Positions 17,919 through 28,327 of a stretch of DNA of 64,000 nt are shown here, piece after piece. This stretch comes from Arthrobacter sp. efr-133-TYG-118 (lineage in GTDB: Bacteria > Actinomycetota > Actinomycetes > Actinomycetales > Micrococcaceae), in assembly GCF_030209755.1 (NCBI RefSeq), contig NZ_JARVRH010000024.1:170731-234730 (forward strand). The letters run 5' to 3'. Numbering within the stretch: the first letter of the stretch is position 1; each line of letters begins with the position of its first letter. Position numbers and translations under genes: made by a program. The notes beneath the pieces were generated by a model. The model ran no database searches and had not been told where the DNA came from. It was given only the letters and a program-made list of their open reading frames with translations.

Positions 17919-18695
17919 TCAGACACGTTTCGTGTCGCGGCGGAACGCCATCGCAGCCCCGGCGACGAAGATCACGAGCCAGATGAGCACGTTGACGATC
18001 CACGCCCAATCGAACTCGCCGGTGATGGGACTCCGGGCCAATTGCCCGATCCCGTATGCGGGCGTGAACTTGGCGATGTTCCCGAACGTCTCCCCCATGA
18101 TTTCGATCGGCATGAACAGCCCACCGAGCATGGCAAGGATCGCCAGGGCCGGGCCGAGGACCTGCATGACGTTCTGGCTCGGCATGAGGTATCCGACGAA
18201 CAATCCGAGGGCCGCGAAGACCAGGGAACCCAGCCAAGCCACCAACCCCGCCGTCAGCCAGGTCTGGGCATCCATGGTGACGCCTGCCAGGGCACCGATG
18301 ACGAACTGGGCCACGACGGCAACAAGGGACAGCGTGAGCGCGGCCATGGCTTTCACCGCGATATACGCACCGGGCAGGAGAGGCGTGAGGCGAAGCTGGC
18401 GGCTCCAACCTTGCGCACGTTCCACTGCCACCTGGCTGCCGGCACCCGTAGCAGCGGTCATCGCGGCATACACCGTGAGGCTGATGAGGATGTATTGGCC
18501 GTAGCTGTGCCCGTTGGGCAGGAGCTTGTCCTTGTTGGACAAGCCGAAAATGAAGAAGAAGACGGCTGGCATGAACACCGTGAAAATGATGGTCCGCCGG
18601 TTCCGGAGCATCCGCTTGATCTCGATCCAGAGGAACGTGCGGTTGATCCCGCCCGCGGACGGCTTCCGTTCCTGGACGACTGTTGCCGTGCTCAT
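17919..18695 (-). CDS. ABC-2 type transporter permease
   Basis: 258-aa ABC exporter membrane subunit with six hydrophobic segments. It starts in a typical way with LWIEIKRMLRNRRTIIFTVFMPAVFFFIFG and keeps the conserved QVAVERAQGWSRQLRLTPL loop and GYLMPSQNVMQVLGPALAILAMLGGLFMPIEIM. Its ATG overlaps the stop of the ATPase gene by four bases. It probably exports, or protects against, a membrane-active compound, since such modules with DesK-type kinases often confer antimicrobial resistance. The substrate is unknown. Confidence 0.92.
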   Translation of the reverse strand: MSTATVVQERKPSAGGINRTFLWIEIKRMLRNRRTIIFTVFMPAVFFFIFGLSNKDKLLPNGHSYGQYILISLTVYAAMTAATGAGSQVAVERAQGWSRQLRLTPLLPGAYIAVKAMAALTLSLVAVVAQFVIGALAGVTMDAQTWLTAGLVAWLGSLVFAALGLFVGYLMPSQNVMQVLGPALAILAMLGGLFMPIEIMGETFGNIAKFTPAYGIGQLARSPITGEFDWAWIVNVLIWLVIFVAGAAMAFRRDTKRV

Positions 18696-19630
18696 ACGAG
18701 GTCTCCTTCAAAAGTGATGCTCGTGGATTCCGGCACGGCATCGTCCCCGGTGAGGGCGACGAACGCCTCCTCGAGGTTGTTGGCCGCCACCTCCACGTCG
18801 TGGGCGCCCGTGTTGTTGAGCAAGTACCGCACGACGGCGTCCGAGTCGCCCGTGCGGACGGTGAGGCGGCCGCCGTCGTACTCCATGCCTTCGACGGGCG
18901 GCATCCCGGCCAGCAGCCCGCGCTCTGTTGCCGGAAGCGAAGCCTTGACGGTACGGCCCGAGGCAAGGTTCTTGATCTGGGCGGCGGTGCCGTCCGCAAC
19001 GATGCTGCCTTGCCGGACCAGGACAATCCTGTCCGCATAGGCGTCGGCTTCTTCGAGGTAATGGGTGGCGAAGATGACGGTCCGCCCGCGCTGGGCGTCG
19101 GTCCTGATGGCGGTCCAGAAGTCGCGTCGCCCCGCGACATCCATGCCGGTGGTCGGCTCGTCCAGGATGAGCAATCCAGGATCGGAGACGAGGGCCATGG
19201 CGAAGCGCAGCCGTTGCTGCTGGCCGCCTGAGCACTTTTCCACCTTGCGGTCGGCGATCTCCAGGATGCCCGCCCGCGCCAGGACTTCGTCCACAGGGCG
19301 GGAGGAATCGAACATGGCTGCATTGAGCTGCACGGTCTCGCGCACGCTGATGTCCCGCAGCAAACCGCCGGTCTGCATCACGGCTGCCACTTGGCCGCGG
19401 GCGATGGCTCCCCGGGGAGTGTGGCCGAAGATGGAAACGTTTCCCTGGTCCGGGGCGCTCAATCCGAGGATCATGTCGATGGTGGTGGTCTTGCCCGCCC
19501 CGTTGGGACCGAGGAACGCCACCACTTCCCCCGGCTGCACGGTGAGGTCCAGGCCGCGGACGGCGTGGACCTTCCCGAAGCTCTTGTGCAGTCCGGCTGC
19601 GTGGACGGCCGGCACACTCGCTGTTGTCAT
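18692..19630 (-). CDS. ABC transporter ATP-binding protein
   Basis: 312-aa ATPase of an ABC-2 exporter. Walker A is GPNGAGKTT (41-49), the signature is CSGGQ (133-137), and Walker B is LLILDEPTTG (153-162), followed by the switch His in FATHYLEEADAYADRI. A roughly 90-residue C-terminal extension after the ATPase domain is typical of drug-resistance ATPases. The ATG at 19630 has AAGGAG six bases upstream. It is the first gene of the four-gene exporter and two-component operon. Confidence 0.94.
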   Translation of the reverse strand: MTTASVPAVHAAGLHKSFGKVHAVRGLDLTVQPGEVVAFLGPNGAGKTTTIDMILGLSAPDQGNVSIFGHTPRGAIARGQVAAVMQTGGLLRDISVRETVQLNAAMFDSSRPVDEVLARAGILEIADRKVEKCSGGQQQRLRFAMALVSDPGLLILDEPTTGMDVAGRRDFWTAIRTDAQRGRTVIFATHYLEEADAYADRIVLVRQGSIVADGTAAQIKNLASGRTVKASLPATERGLLAGMPPVEGMEYDGGRLTVRTGDSDAVVRYLLNNTGAHDVEVAANNLEEAFVALTGDDAVPESTSITFEGDLV

Positions 19631-19735
19631 GGCTCTCCTTGGCTTTGGTTTACTCCACTGCCCATCAAAGCCGGGATCCGCGTCCGGCGCCCGGGCGTGT
19701 GTCACCAATGAGGGATGACAAATGTCATCGGGGGG

Positions 19736-21208
19736 CTAGCGGCGCTCGGCTTCCCTGCGTGCCCGCCTGGTCATGACGACGGCGGCAAGCTCGCCGGTGT
19801 CGAACGTTTCGAAGGCGTCGGCGGACCCGGCGGTTTCGAGCTCACGGACCTTCCCGTCACCGTCGTCGTGGGCTGGTTCCGATTCCGCGGCGACGGCGGC
19901 CGCCAGCCGCCTCGGACCGGTCGCTTTGACCACCATCACGGCGATCAGGGTGGTCACCGGGATCGCCAGCACCAGGCCGATGGACCCCACCAGGGTGCGG
20001 ATGACTTCCTCGGACAACTCGGCACTGGTGAGGGCATCAACCAGCGGGCGGTCGTACAGCATGACAATGATCAGGATGGGGAGCGCGGCACCGGCGTAGG
20101 CGAAGGCGATCGTGTAGACGGTGGAGGCGATGTGGTCCCGGCCGATCCTCATGGCCGAGGTGAACAGCTTGCGCGCGCCGGTCTCGGGTGCCAGCTCGTA
20201 GAGTTCCCAGACGGCCGCGGACTGGGTGATTGTCACGTCGTTGAGGACTCCGAGTCCGGAGATGATCAGCCCGCAAAGGATGATCCCGGAGAGGGAGATC
20301 TTGTCCGACATATTCACCAGGGTGGCGCCTTCGCTGCTTGCGATGCCGGTCAGGTTAGCCGCATCCGTGGCCCAGGCCGCCAACAGCGCCGTAATGCCGA
20401 GGCCGAAGATCGTGCCCAGCAACGCGGTGGAGGTCTTGGCCGAGAATCCGTGGGCGAAATAGAGCACCCCTATCATGATCGCCGTGGAGCCAACCAATGC
20501 CACGAGCAGCGGCGGCTTGCCTTCCACCAATCCCGGAAGCATGAAGCTGACCATCACCACGTAGGCTCCGGCCAGTCCAAGGAGTGCCCTGAAGCCGCGC
20601 CAACGCGCGACGGCAATGACCACCACGGCATAGAGGATCGCCAGGAGGGCCATGGGAATGGTCCGCACGAAATCCAGGAAAACGTACGACGGCGAGCCAT
20701 TGCCTGCCGCTGCCCCCTGCACTCCGGAGAGGTTCAGGTAGCGGATGCTGTCTCCCACTTTGACGCCGTGGGACTTGGCGACATCCGGGTTGATGACCAC
20801 TTTGACGGGGCTACCGCCGTTATCCGGCTGCGTGGACGCGAAGGTGCATTGGGACCCCTGCGGCTGTGTGCCGCTGCTTTGGTTCGCACCGTTCGCACCG
20901 TTCGCACTGTTCGCACCGTTCGTACCGTTCGTACCCGGAGCCTGGGTCCCCTGCGTGCAGCTTTCCTGGGTGACGGCTTGGATCTTGCCGGTATCAAACG
21001 TCACCCCCGGAGCGGCCGTGTAGGGGCTCGCGAAGGTGATGCCTTCCTTGCTCCCGGACGGCCACATGACGAGCATGGCAACGATCGTGAGCACGGCAAT
21101 CGGAGCCAGCACGGCTACGAGGAGCCAGTTGGCCCGCTTGCGTGCCGCGAGCGCCTGCGGGCTTGGCTCGAAATGCTCTGTATGTCCGTGTGAATGGCCG
21201 TGACCCAT
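19736..21208 (-). CDS. YibE/F-like multi-pass membrane protein
   Basis: 490-aa protein. A His-rich cytoplasmic start (MGHGHSHGHTEHF) leads into one TM (about 29-48), an extracytoplasmic domain of about 130 residues, and then about seven to eight TM helices with VALVGSTAIMIGVLYFAHGFSAKTSTALLGT and GLGVLNDVTITQSAAVWEL, matching the YibE/F family. The external domain contains a low-complexity NGT/NGA run (residues 92-110). The His-rich leader could bind metal, but that is a guess. The ATG at 21208 follows GAGG by 11 bases; an in-frame TTG at 21217 is possible. The role of the family is unknown. Confidence 0.8.
   Translation of the reverse strand: MGHGHSHGHTEHFEPSPQALAARKRANWLLVAVLAPIAVLTIVAMLVMWPSGSKEGITFASPYTAAPGVTFDTGKIQAVTQESCTQGTQAPGTNGTNGANSANGANGANQSSGTQPQGSQCTFASTQPDNGGSPVKVVINPDVAKSHGVKVGDSIRYLNLSGVQGAAAGNGSPSYVFLDFVRTIPMALLAILYAVVVIAVARWRGFRALLGLAGAYVVMVSFMLPGLVEGKPPLLVALVGSTAIMIGVLYFAHGFSAKTSTALLGTIFGLGITALLAAWATDAANLTGIASSEGATLVNMSDKISLSGIILCGLIISGLGVLNDVTITQSAAVWELYELAPETGARKLFTSAMRIGRDHIASTVYTIAFAYAGAALPILIIVMLYDRPLVDALTSAELSEEVIRTLVGSIGLVLAIPVTTLIAVMVVKATGPRRLAAAVAAESEPAHDDGDGKVRELETAGSADAFETFDTGELAAVVMTRRARREAERR
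20879..20935 (-). repeat. 9-bp coding microsatellite (Asn-Gly-Ala/Thr repeats)
   Basis: On the + strand, units such as TTCGCACCG and TTCGTACCG repeat about six times. They encode NGT/NGA/NSA triplets in the extracytoplasmic loop of the YibE/F-like protein. The copy number is likely to vary by slippage without shifting the frame. Confidence 0.85.
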
Positions 21209-21282
21209 TAGCTGCAAAACCTCATGCCCACAAGCCTACGTGGGGCAGCGCTGCGTCCCGCGCAAGTACCCAGCACTCGGGT

Positions 21283-22656
21283 TCATGCAGGTTTGATGTT
21301 TTGGTTCACGTGGAAGAGGTTTCCTGGGTCGTACTTGCCCTTGATAGCTTGGAGCCGTTCGTAATTGACCCCGTAGTTCTCAGCCACTCGGTTCTGGTCC
21401 TCCGCATCCATGAAGTTGATGTAGCCGCCGGCAGCAGAATGCGGACGGAGGGCCTCCGCGTAGTTGCGGGCCCAGGCAATGTTGGCTTCGTTGTCGGCGG
21501 GGTCCGGCCATTGCGCCGCGATCACGGGGGCGAACTTCATCCCGCGGTTTACGAAAGCCGTGTCCCGGGCTCCAACCCGGGCTGCAGCGCCGTCGATCGG
21601 GTAGACGTGGACCGCGGTGTTGACGCTCGTGACCGTGGAACCGAATTCAGCGTGTGCGTCGATGACGCCATCGTTGAGCTCACTGATGAAGTTGGCTTTC
21701 CAGTATCCTTGCAGGCCTTTGGGATTGAGCCCGTCAAACGCCACGTTGAGTGCCGGATAGGGCATCGGGGTGATCAGGGATCCGGCCACGGGTGCGGCGT
21801 CAAGGAACGGCTGCCAGCGGGATTCCCCTTCTGCCATGTCTCCCGTCCACATCCCGACCACGACGCACACGGGCTTGCCATGCCATTCTTCGGGAAGGAA
21901 CGGCACCGGCGGGCCCTGATGGAAGCCGAGGAACGCCCCGAATTCCTCCGGAGCGGAGTCCATGTAATCCCGGTAGAACTTGGCGACAGTCTCGGTGTGC
22001 TCTGCTCCATAGATGACGATGCCCACGTGGACCATGTCCACCGGGTGAAGCTTGTATTCCAGTGACGTCACCACACCGAAATTGCCTCCGCCTCCCCGCA
22101 AGGCCCAGAAGAGATCCTCGTTCCGGGTTTCGCTGGCGGTCAGGAACTTGCCGTCCGCTGTCACCACGTCAGCGGAGATCAAGTTGTCACAGGACAGGCC
22201 GTGCTTGCGGGCAAGATAGCCGATGCCGCCACCCAAGGTCAGGCCTGCGATGCCGGTGGACCCCACGATACCGCCGGTGGTGGCCAGCCCGAAGGCATGG
22301 GTCGCATGGTTGAAATCTGCCCAGGTTGTTCCCGCCTCGGCACGGGCTGTACCGGCCTCGGGGTCAACACGGACTCCGGTACGGTTGACGAAATCTATGA
22401 CAAGGGCATCGTCCCAGGTCCCGAAGCCGGGGGCGCTGTGGCCGCCGCCGCGAATAGCCAAGGGCAGGGAATTGTCCCGGGCAAAATTCACGCTCGCAAT
22501 GACATCCGCCACCTGCGCCACCCGGACGACGCCTGCCGGGCGCTTGTCGATCATCCCGTTAAAGACAGCGCGGGCGGAATCATAGTCAGGATCACTAGGA
22601 GTGACGAGTTGCCCACGGAGCTGTTCGCGCAGTCCGTCGAGGGCTGTTCCATTCAT
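21283..22656 (-). CDS. FAD-linked oxidase (berberine-bridge-enzyme-like)
   Basis: 457-aa flavoprotein of the PCMH/BBE class that oxidises alcohols, sugars or similar substrates with O2. H73 in IRGGGHSAPG is the family's 8-alpha-histidyl FAD site. C156 in LARKHGLSCDNL lies where bicovalent members carry the second (6-S-cysteinyl) link. The C-terminal BBE domain ends YDPGNLFHVNQNI, the usual signature. It has no obvious partner gene. The start at 22656 is the first ATG of the frame and fits family N-termini. Confidence 0.9.
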   Translation of the reverse strand: MNGTALDGLREQLRGQLVTPSDPDYDSARAVFNGMIDKRPAGVVRVAQVADVIASVNFARDNSLPLAIRGGGHSAPGFGTWDDALVIDFVNRTGVRVDPEAGTARAEAGTTWADFNHATHAFGLATTGGIVGSTGIAGLTLGGGIGYLARKHGLSCDNLISADVVTADGKFLTASETRNEDLFWALRGGGGNFGVVTSLEYKLHPVDMVHVGIVIYGAEHTETVAKFYRDYMDSAPEEFGAFLGFHQGPPVPFLPEEWHGKPVCVVVGMWTGDMAEGESRWQPFLDAAPVAGSLITPMPYPALNVAFDGLNPKGLQGYWKANFISELNDGVIDAHAEFGSTVTSVNTAVHVYPIDGAAARVGARDTAFVNRGMKFAPVIAAQWPDPADNEANIAWARNYAEALRPHSAAGGYINFMDAEDQNRVAENYGVNYERLQAIKGKYDPGNLFHVNQNIKPA

Positions 22657-22783
22657 GGGTGTTACCGCCGATTCTCCTCATGAGACCGGATTGGTTCCAC
22701 TCGCCGCTACCCCACCAGAACAACGGCCGGGGCTTACGTCGTCATCGATACACCCATGCCGCGGCCTCGTCAAGGCTTCACCG

Positions 22784-22859
22784 TCCAACTCGCAGTTGTG
22801 GCCGTTATGAGGGCTCAAAACGAGTGGCCCAAAACGAGAACTAATGCGAGTCAGTTGGG
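22784..22859. repeat. dispersed palindromic repeat P2, copy 1
   Basis: It shares the core TTATGAG and the end TAATGCGAGTCAGTTGGG with 62814-62879. The left arm here is shortened (TCCAACTCGCA), so the hairpin is imperfect. It lies between the GNAT gene's 3' end and the FAD oxidase promoter. Confidence 0.8.
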
Positions 22860-22877
22860 CCGGGCCTCGAGGAACGG

Positions 22878-23852
22878 CTATTCACTGACCACCAAGGTGT
22901 CCGCACCGCGGAGCTTCGCCTTGCCCAGCTCCAGCAAAGGATCGACGACGGCCCGCACGGCCGTCATTGAATCGTCCACTTCGAGGAGCACGGGGTGCTG
23001 GTAGGCAATGAGCGCCAGCAGGTCACGGATTGCGGCGCGCGCCTCGTCATCCTGCAAAAGCGGATCGTGGCCAAGGAATACCTCCGAGGGCTCGTCCGAG
23101 CTGCCCTGGGCATAGCTGATGGCGAAGGCGTGCAGCTTGCCCTTGCGGGTGGCCGGAACTCCAGCACCAAAAGCACTCGCCTTGGGCGCACGCAGCACGA
23201 GCGCACCGTGTGCCCCCGTCAGCTCGTCGAGGAACAGCCGCTGCACAGTGGGGATGCCGAGCTCACCCGGGTTGTCCCAGTGGTGCACGGCGGTGTAGTA
23301 CCGGCCTACGACGTCGCTCAGTTCCACGGATCCCGTGGCGAGGTCTTCCACCTGCTCGGAAGCCGCTGCTTCGGAGCCGTCTCCAAACACCGGCAGCCTG
23401 AGCGGCTCGGGATCCACCACCACAAGCTGTGAACGCTGAATGGGTGCAAGCCCCGCCCACTCGGCGAATGCGGCACCGGCCGTGCCGGGCTCCACTTTGC
23501 TGCGCAGCTTGGCGACCCCCGACGGCGACTGCTCGGCTTCGCGCCGGAGCATGGTCAGGAGCGTAGCCCCTATCCCGCTCCGGCGGTGGTCCTTGGCAAC
23601 CTCGATGTAGGCCCAGAGCCGTTCCGGGTGCAGGGACGCCTCATGGACCACACCCGCGGCGACCGGGATGCCGATGCCGTCAACCACGTCTTCGGCCACG
23701 ATGCACCTGCGCCAAGGCTGGCCTTGACCGCTGTTGCTCGACGGCGCCAGGGCTGCGCGGAATTGCTGGGCCGGCAGGGTCTCGGGCCCGCCCCACATTT
23801 CCAGGAGCGCGAGGTCGTCGCCCTCACGCCATTCGCGGTATTCGATGGACAC
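22878..23852 (-). CDS. GNAT-family N-acetyltransferase
   Basis: 324-aa protein. The N-terminal half is a GNAT domain with the acetyl-CoA loop AKDHRRSGIGATLLTMLRREAE (near residues 88-109). The C-terminal half resembles a second, degenerate GNAT-like domain with no clear loop; tandem forms of this size are common in actinobacteria. The acceptor is unknown. The stop of glyS lies two bases upstream of its start, so it is probably co-transcribed with glyS. Confidence 0.85.
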   Translation of the reverse strand: MSIEYREWREGDDLALLEMWGGPETLPAQQFRAALAPSSNSGQGQPWRRCIVAEDVVDGIGIPVAAGVVHEASLHPERLWAYIEVAKDHRRSGIGATLLTMLRREAEQSPSGVAKLRSKVEPGTAGAAFAEWAGLAPIQRSQLVVVDPEPLRLPVFGDGSEAAASEQVEDLATGSVELSDVVGRYYTAVHHWDNPGELGIPTVQRLFLDELTGAHGALVLRAPKASAFGAGVPATRKGKLHAFAISYAQGSSDEPSEVFLGHDPLLQDDEARAAIRDLLALIAYQHPVLLEVDDSMTAVRAVVDPLLELGKAKLRGADTLVVSE

Positions 23853-23854
23853 GC

Positions 23855-25240
<1,386 letters not shown>

Positions 25241-25322
25241 GGGTACTCCAATGTTCTACAGGGCCGCTGGGTGCGGTCCGTGGTTGTGCGCGAAGGTAAT
25301 GCTGTGCAGGAAGCTGCGTGTC

Positions 25323-26351
25323 CTAGCCTACCGGCCTTTGGCCGCGGTCCTGCCTCCGGGACTGGCCTGACTGGCCTTTGGCGGGACGGCGGGAAGAGAG
25401 CGCGCCCTTCGGCCATGGCAACGTGGCGACGATGATGGCGAACAGCGTGAGCAAGGTGCCAAGGATCGTGGGCAAGGCAACCACCGTTCCGGGAGCCGGC
25501 AGGACCAGGTCAAGCGCGAGGGATCCGAGCAACTGTCCGGCGATCATTCCCAACCCGGTCACCAGGACTCCGAGGCTGCGGACCAACAAGGCAGCCAGGC
25601 CGATAAAGACGCAGCCCATTGGCCCGCCCAAGTAATACCACCATTCAGCAGGCAGGGCGTGGCCGGGACCAACGAGGATCACTTTGATGAGCAAGGCGAT
25701 CCAGAGAATGACCGTTCCGGCCACGAAATTCACCAGCGTCGCGGCGATAGGGCTGCCGTAGTGCACGGTCGCCGTGCCGTTCATCGCCTGCTGGAAACTC
25801 ATCAGGCACCCTGCCACGACGGGCAACAGGATCGGGAGCAGCAGGGACCCGACGTCGGCCGCTGCACCGAGGCGCGGCGAAACGGCCCAGACGACGGCGG
25901 CGATCGTCAGGACGCTGCCGAGGATGCGGACCCCGGTGATCGAGCGTTTACCGCCGGGCCCGATGCCGAGCCGGTCCACGAGTAGTCCGCTCAGGGTCTG
26001 GCCAGTCACCGCAGCAACCGTGAACAAGGCCACGCCAAGCAAGCCGACCGTGAACGATTGGGCAAACACGAACAGGGCGCCGATGCCGCCGGCCAGGACA
26101 TAGAACCTTGGAAAGCTCCGCTCCTTGAGTGCAGGCAGGATCCTTCGCAGGGCGGCGCGGCCCTTCGGCAGCGCCAGGCCGATCGCGGCGATCAGAACCA
26201 GTCCGGTGGTGAAACTGACGACGGCGGCCGCGATGCCGTCGTCGAGCGTTGCGCCCAGGGCGCCGTTGATCCGGCCCTGAAGGGGAATCACGAGTCCGGT
26301 TGCCACGGCAAGGAGCAGCCCGGTGAGCAAGGGACGGGACGACTGCGGCAT
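25323..26351 (-). CDS. YdcZ/DUF606-type DMT transporter, two-domain
   Basis: 342-aa membrane protein with about ten hydrophobic segments made of two homologous five-TM halves: GLVIPLQGRINGALGATLDDGIAAAVVSFTTG, and later SFQQAMNGTATVHYGSPIAATLVNFVAGT. This is the duplicated DUF606 (YdcZ) arrangement of the DMT superfamily, probably an exporter of an unknown metabolite. I chose ATG 26351, eight bases after AAGG; an in-frame GTG at 26360 overlaps that ribosome site. The C-terminus is a basic, Gln/Arg-rich tail. Confidence 0.88.
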   Translation of the reverse strand: MPQSSRPLLTGLLLAVATGLVIPLQGRINGALGATLDDGIAAAVVSFTTGLVLIAAIGLALPKGRAALRRILPALKERSFPRFYVLAGGIGALFVFAQSFTVGLLGVALFTVAAVTGQTLSGLLVDRLGIGPGGKRSITGVRILGSVLTIAAVVWAVSPRLGAAADVGSLLLPILLPVVAGCLMSFQQAMNGTATVHYGSPIAATLVNFVAGTVILWIALLIKVILVGPGHALPAEWWYYLGGPMGCVFIGLAALLVRSLGVLVTGLGMIAGQLLGSLALDLVLPAPGTVVALPTILGTLLTLFAIIVATLPWPKGALSSRRPAKGQSGQSRRQDRGQRPVG

Positions 26352-26384
26352 TTTCACCACCTTACTTCAGGCATCATTGCTTGT

Positions 26385-26615
26385 ATGAGCAACCCGGAAA
26401 TCGAAGAAATCCCCATCCGCGACGACATGATCCGACTCGGTCAGCTCCTGAAGCTCGCCAACCTGGTGGAGGACGGCGTGGAAGCCACGGAACTCATCAA
26501 GAACGGCCTGGTCAAAGTCAACGGCGAGATCGACGATCGACGCGGCCGCCAACTCCACGTAGGCGACACCGTGACGGTCAACGGACAGACGGTGCGGATC
26601 ACCACGGAGTCCTAG
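26385..26615 (+). CDS. S4-domain RNA-binding protein (YaaA/YbcJ-like)
   Basis: 76-aa protein that is almost entirely an S4 domain: IRLGQLLKLANLVEDGVEATELIKNGLVKVNGEIDDRRGRQL, then VGDTVTVNG. Such minimal S4 proteins bind structured RNA and are linked to ribosome assembly or rescue. It is divergent from the DMT gene with a 33-bp gap and ends exactly where palindrome P1 begins. The length matches the family. Confidence 0.88.
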   Translation: MSNPEIEEIPIRDDMIRLGQLLKLANLVEDGVEATELIKNGLVKVNGEIDDRRGRQLHVGDTVTVNGQTVRITTES

Positions 26616-26679
26616 CAACGCGGGGTCACCTACGGCCCGTTACATGCCTCTGAATGGGCCGTAAGTGACCCCGCGTTGC
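26615..26679. repeat. dispersed palindromic repeat P1, copy 1
   Basis: The arms 26615-26641 and 26653-26679 are 27 bases long and match at all but two positions (GCAACGCGGGGTCAC...). They fill the gap between two convergent genes from stop codon to stop codon. The copy at 58546-58609 shares the arm sequence. It probably acts as a bidirectional terminator as well as a REP-like repeat. Confidence 0.9.
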
Positions 26680-26680
26680 T

Positions 26681-27349
26681 TTATACGGACGCGAGGACCT
26701 TGTGCTCCAGGAATTCTGCAACGTGGCCGATTTCCTGCTGGTTGATACCGTGCCACATGCCTGTGTAGAGCACCTTGGTAAGGTCCGTGTGCTTTCGTAC
26801 CCACCCCATGGTGTATTCGATCTTGTCCGGGGTGATGACAGGATCCTGCTGGTCCCGTCCCCAGAAGAGCGGCACGGAACCGTCCAGTTCGGCGTCACGG
26901 AACGCGGGGTCGGCATCGGCGTCAACGGCGAAGCCTGAAAGCCCGACGACGGCGGCAAAGTCCGCCGGGCGCTGCCGAAGCAGCGAGGTGGCCATGGCCA
27001 TGCCCATGGAAAATCCGAGGAGCGTCACCGAACTGTGGTTGGCCTTGAACGAGTCCAACCAGGAAAGCACGTACTCCGCGGCGTCTTTGACGGCGTCGAG
27101 GGAGTAGTCGATGGACGCTGTAAGCGGGAACCACGTGAAGCCCGGGCCCGTGGCGATCGGCGCGCGGAGCGAGGCGACGACGAAGTCCTGGGGCAGCAGC
27201 CCGGCAAGGCTGAAGAGGTCTTGCTCGTTGGATCCGTAGCCGTGCAACAGGAGCAGCAACGGCTTTCCAGCCCGTTCTTCCTCTTCGTGGGACCACAAAA
27301 CGACCGGATCTGGAAAAGCAGGGGCAGGGAACGCGGAAGCTTGACTCAT
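26681..27349 (-). CDS. alpha/beta-hydrolase (phospholipase/carboxylesterase family)
   Basis: 222-aa serine esterase. The oxyanion strand is LLLLLHGYGSNEQDL. The nucleophile is S114 in GFSMG, and the Asp and His of the triad are D169 (GRDQQDPVI) and H200 (GMWHGI). The size and motifs match the carboxylesterase/thioesterase family. I start at ATG 27349, since homologous-looking sequence begins there; ATG 27373 is possible, and no clear ribosome site decides. It is divergent from the SGNH hydrolase gene, with the two starts about 70 bp apart. Confidence 0.85.
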   Translation of the reverse strand: MSQASAFPAPAFPDPVVLWSHEEEERAGKPLLLLLHGYGSNEQDLFSLAGLLPQDFVVASLRAPIATGPGFTWFPLTASIDYSLDAVKDAAEYVLSWLDSFKANHSSVTLLGFSMGMAMATSLLRQRPADFAAVVGLSGFAVDADADPAFRDAELDGSVPLFWGRDQQDPVITPDKIEYTMGWVRKHTDLTKVLYTGMWHGINQQEIGHVAEFLEHKVLASV

Positions 27350-27418
27350 GGGACTATTCTTGCAGTTACCCATGAGTAACAAGCTACGGGCGCGTAGCGT
27401 TGCAGCAAGAGGCAGGAT

Positions 27419-28261
27419 ATGAACGTGAGTGACACTGATTCCACGGTCGGGCCGAAGTCGGTCGAGCGGATTCATCCGTGGACCCGCTACGTGGCATTAG
27501 GTGATTCCTTTACCGAAGGAATCGGCGACCCCGAGCCCAACAACCCCGGGGGACATCGCGGCTGGGCGGACCGCGTTGCGGAGGAACTGAGCCGGGGACA
27601 CCGGGATTTCGCCTACGCCAACCTCGCCATCCGCGGGCGGCTGCTACAGCAGATCCTCGACGAACAACTTGGCCCCTGCATGGACCTCAAGCCGGACCTC
27701 GTGAGCATTTCCGCAGGTGGCAACGACCTCATCCGTCCAGGCGGCGATCCCGACGCCTTGGCCGAAAAACTCGATGCCGCCGTGCAGACCCTGAGTTCCG
27801 AAGGCGCCATCGTGGTTCTCTTCAACGGTCCGGACACCGTGTCATCAGTACTCGGCCGGATCCGCGGCAAGGTGGCCATCTACAACGAAAACCTCCGCAC
27901 CGTGGCCGCCCGCCACGATGCCGTGATCGCCGACATGTGGTCCCTACGGCAACTTTCGAACTCCCAGATGTGGGACGAAGACCGCCTGCATTTCTCGCCG
28001 CTCGGCCATCACACCATCGCCGCGATGGTCCTCGATTCACTCAATGTGCCGCACAACCTCGAACCGCTGTTCCCCAAGCCACTCCCCCAGCGCAGTTGGC
28101 GCGAAGCCCGTTCGGGCGACCTCGTTTGGGCTCGGGAGTATTTTGTACCGTGGGTCATCCGCCGGATCCGGCACCGGTCCTCCGGCGACGGCATCCTTCC
28201 GAAACGCCCGACGCCGGGACCCGTCTTCGGTCCTGCCGACACCATCCTGCCCCGGAGCTGA
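27419..28261 (+). CDS. SGNH/GDSL-family hydrolase
   Basis: 280-aa esterase or lipase of the SGNH fold. The blocks are present in order: S30 in ALGDSFTEG (block I), the block II Gly in NLAIRGRLL, G101-N102-D103 in ISAGGNDLIRPGG (block III), and D187-x-x-H190 in EDRLHFSPLGH (block V). There is no signal peptide, so it is cytoplasmic. The ATG follows AGGCAGGATATGAA-like spacing. The substrate is unknown. Confidence 0.9.
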   Translation: MNVSDTDSTVGPKSVERIHPWTRYVALGDSFTEGIGDPEPNNPGGHRGWADRVAEELSRGHRDFAYANLAIRGRLLQQILDEQLGPCMDLKPDLVSISAGGNDLIRPGGDPDALAEKLDAAVQTLSSEGAIVVLFNGPDTVSSVLGRIRGKVAIYNENLRTVAARHDAVIADMWSLRQLSNSQMWDEDRLHFSPLGHHTIAAMVLDSLNVPHNLEPLFPKPLPQRSWREARSGDLVWAREYFVPWVIRRIRHRSSGDGILPKRPTPGPVFGPADTILPRS

Positions 28262-28327
28262 CCGGGGACCACGAGGTGGGTCACAGGGAGCGGGGTTAAG
28301 CTGGTGAAAGACAGGGAGGCCTCCACC

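Noticed and set aside
25241..25322. T-box riboswitch before glyS
   Set aside because: The gap is only 82 bases and lacks the T-box TGGNACC motif and a specifier stem.
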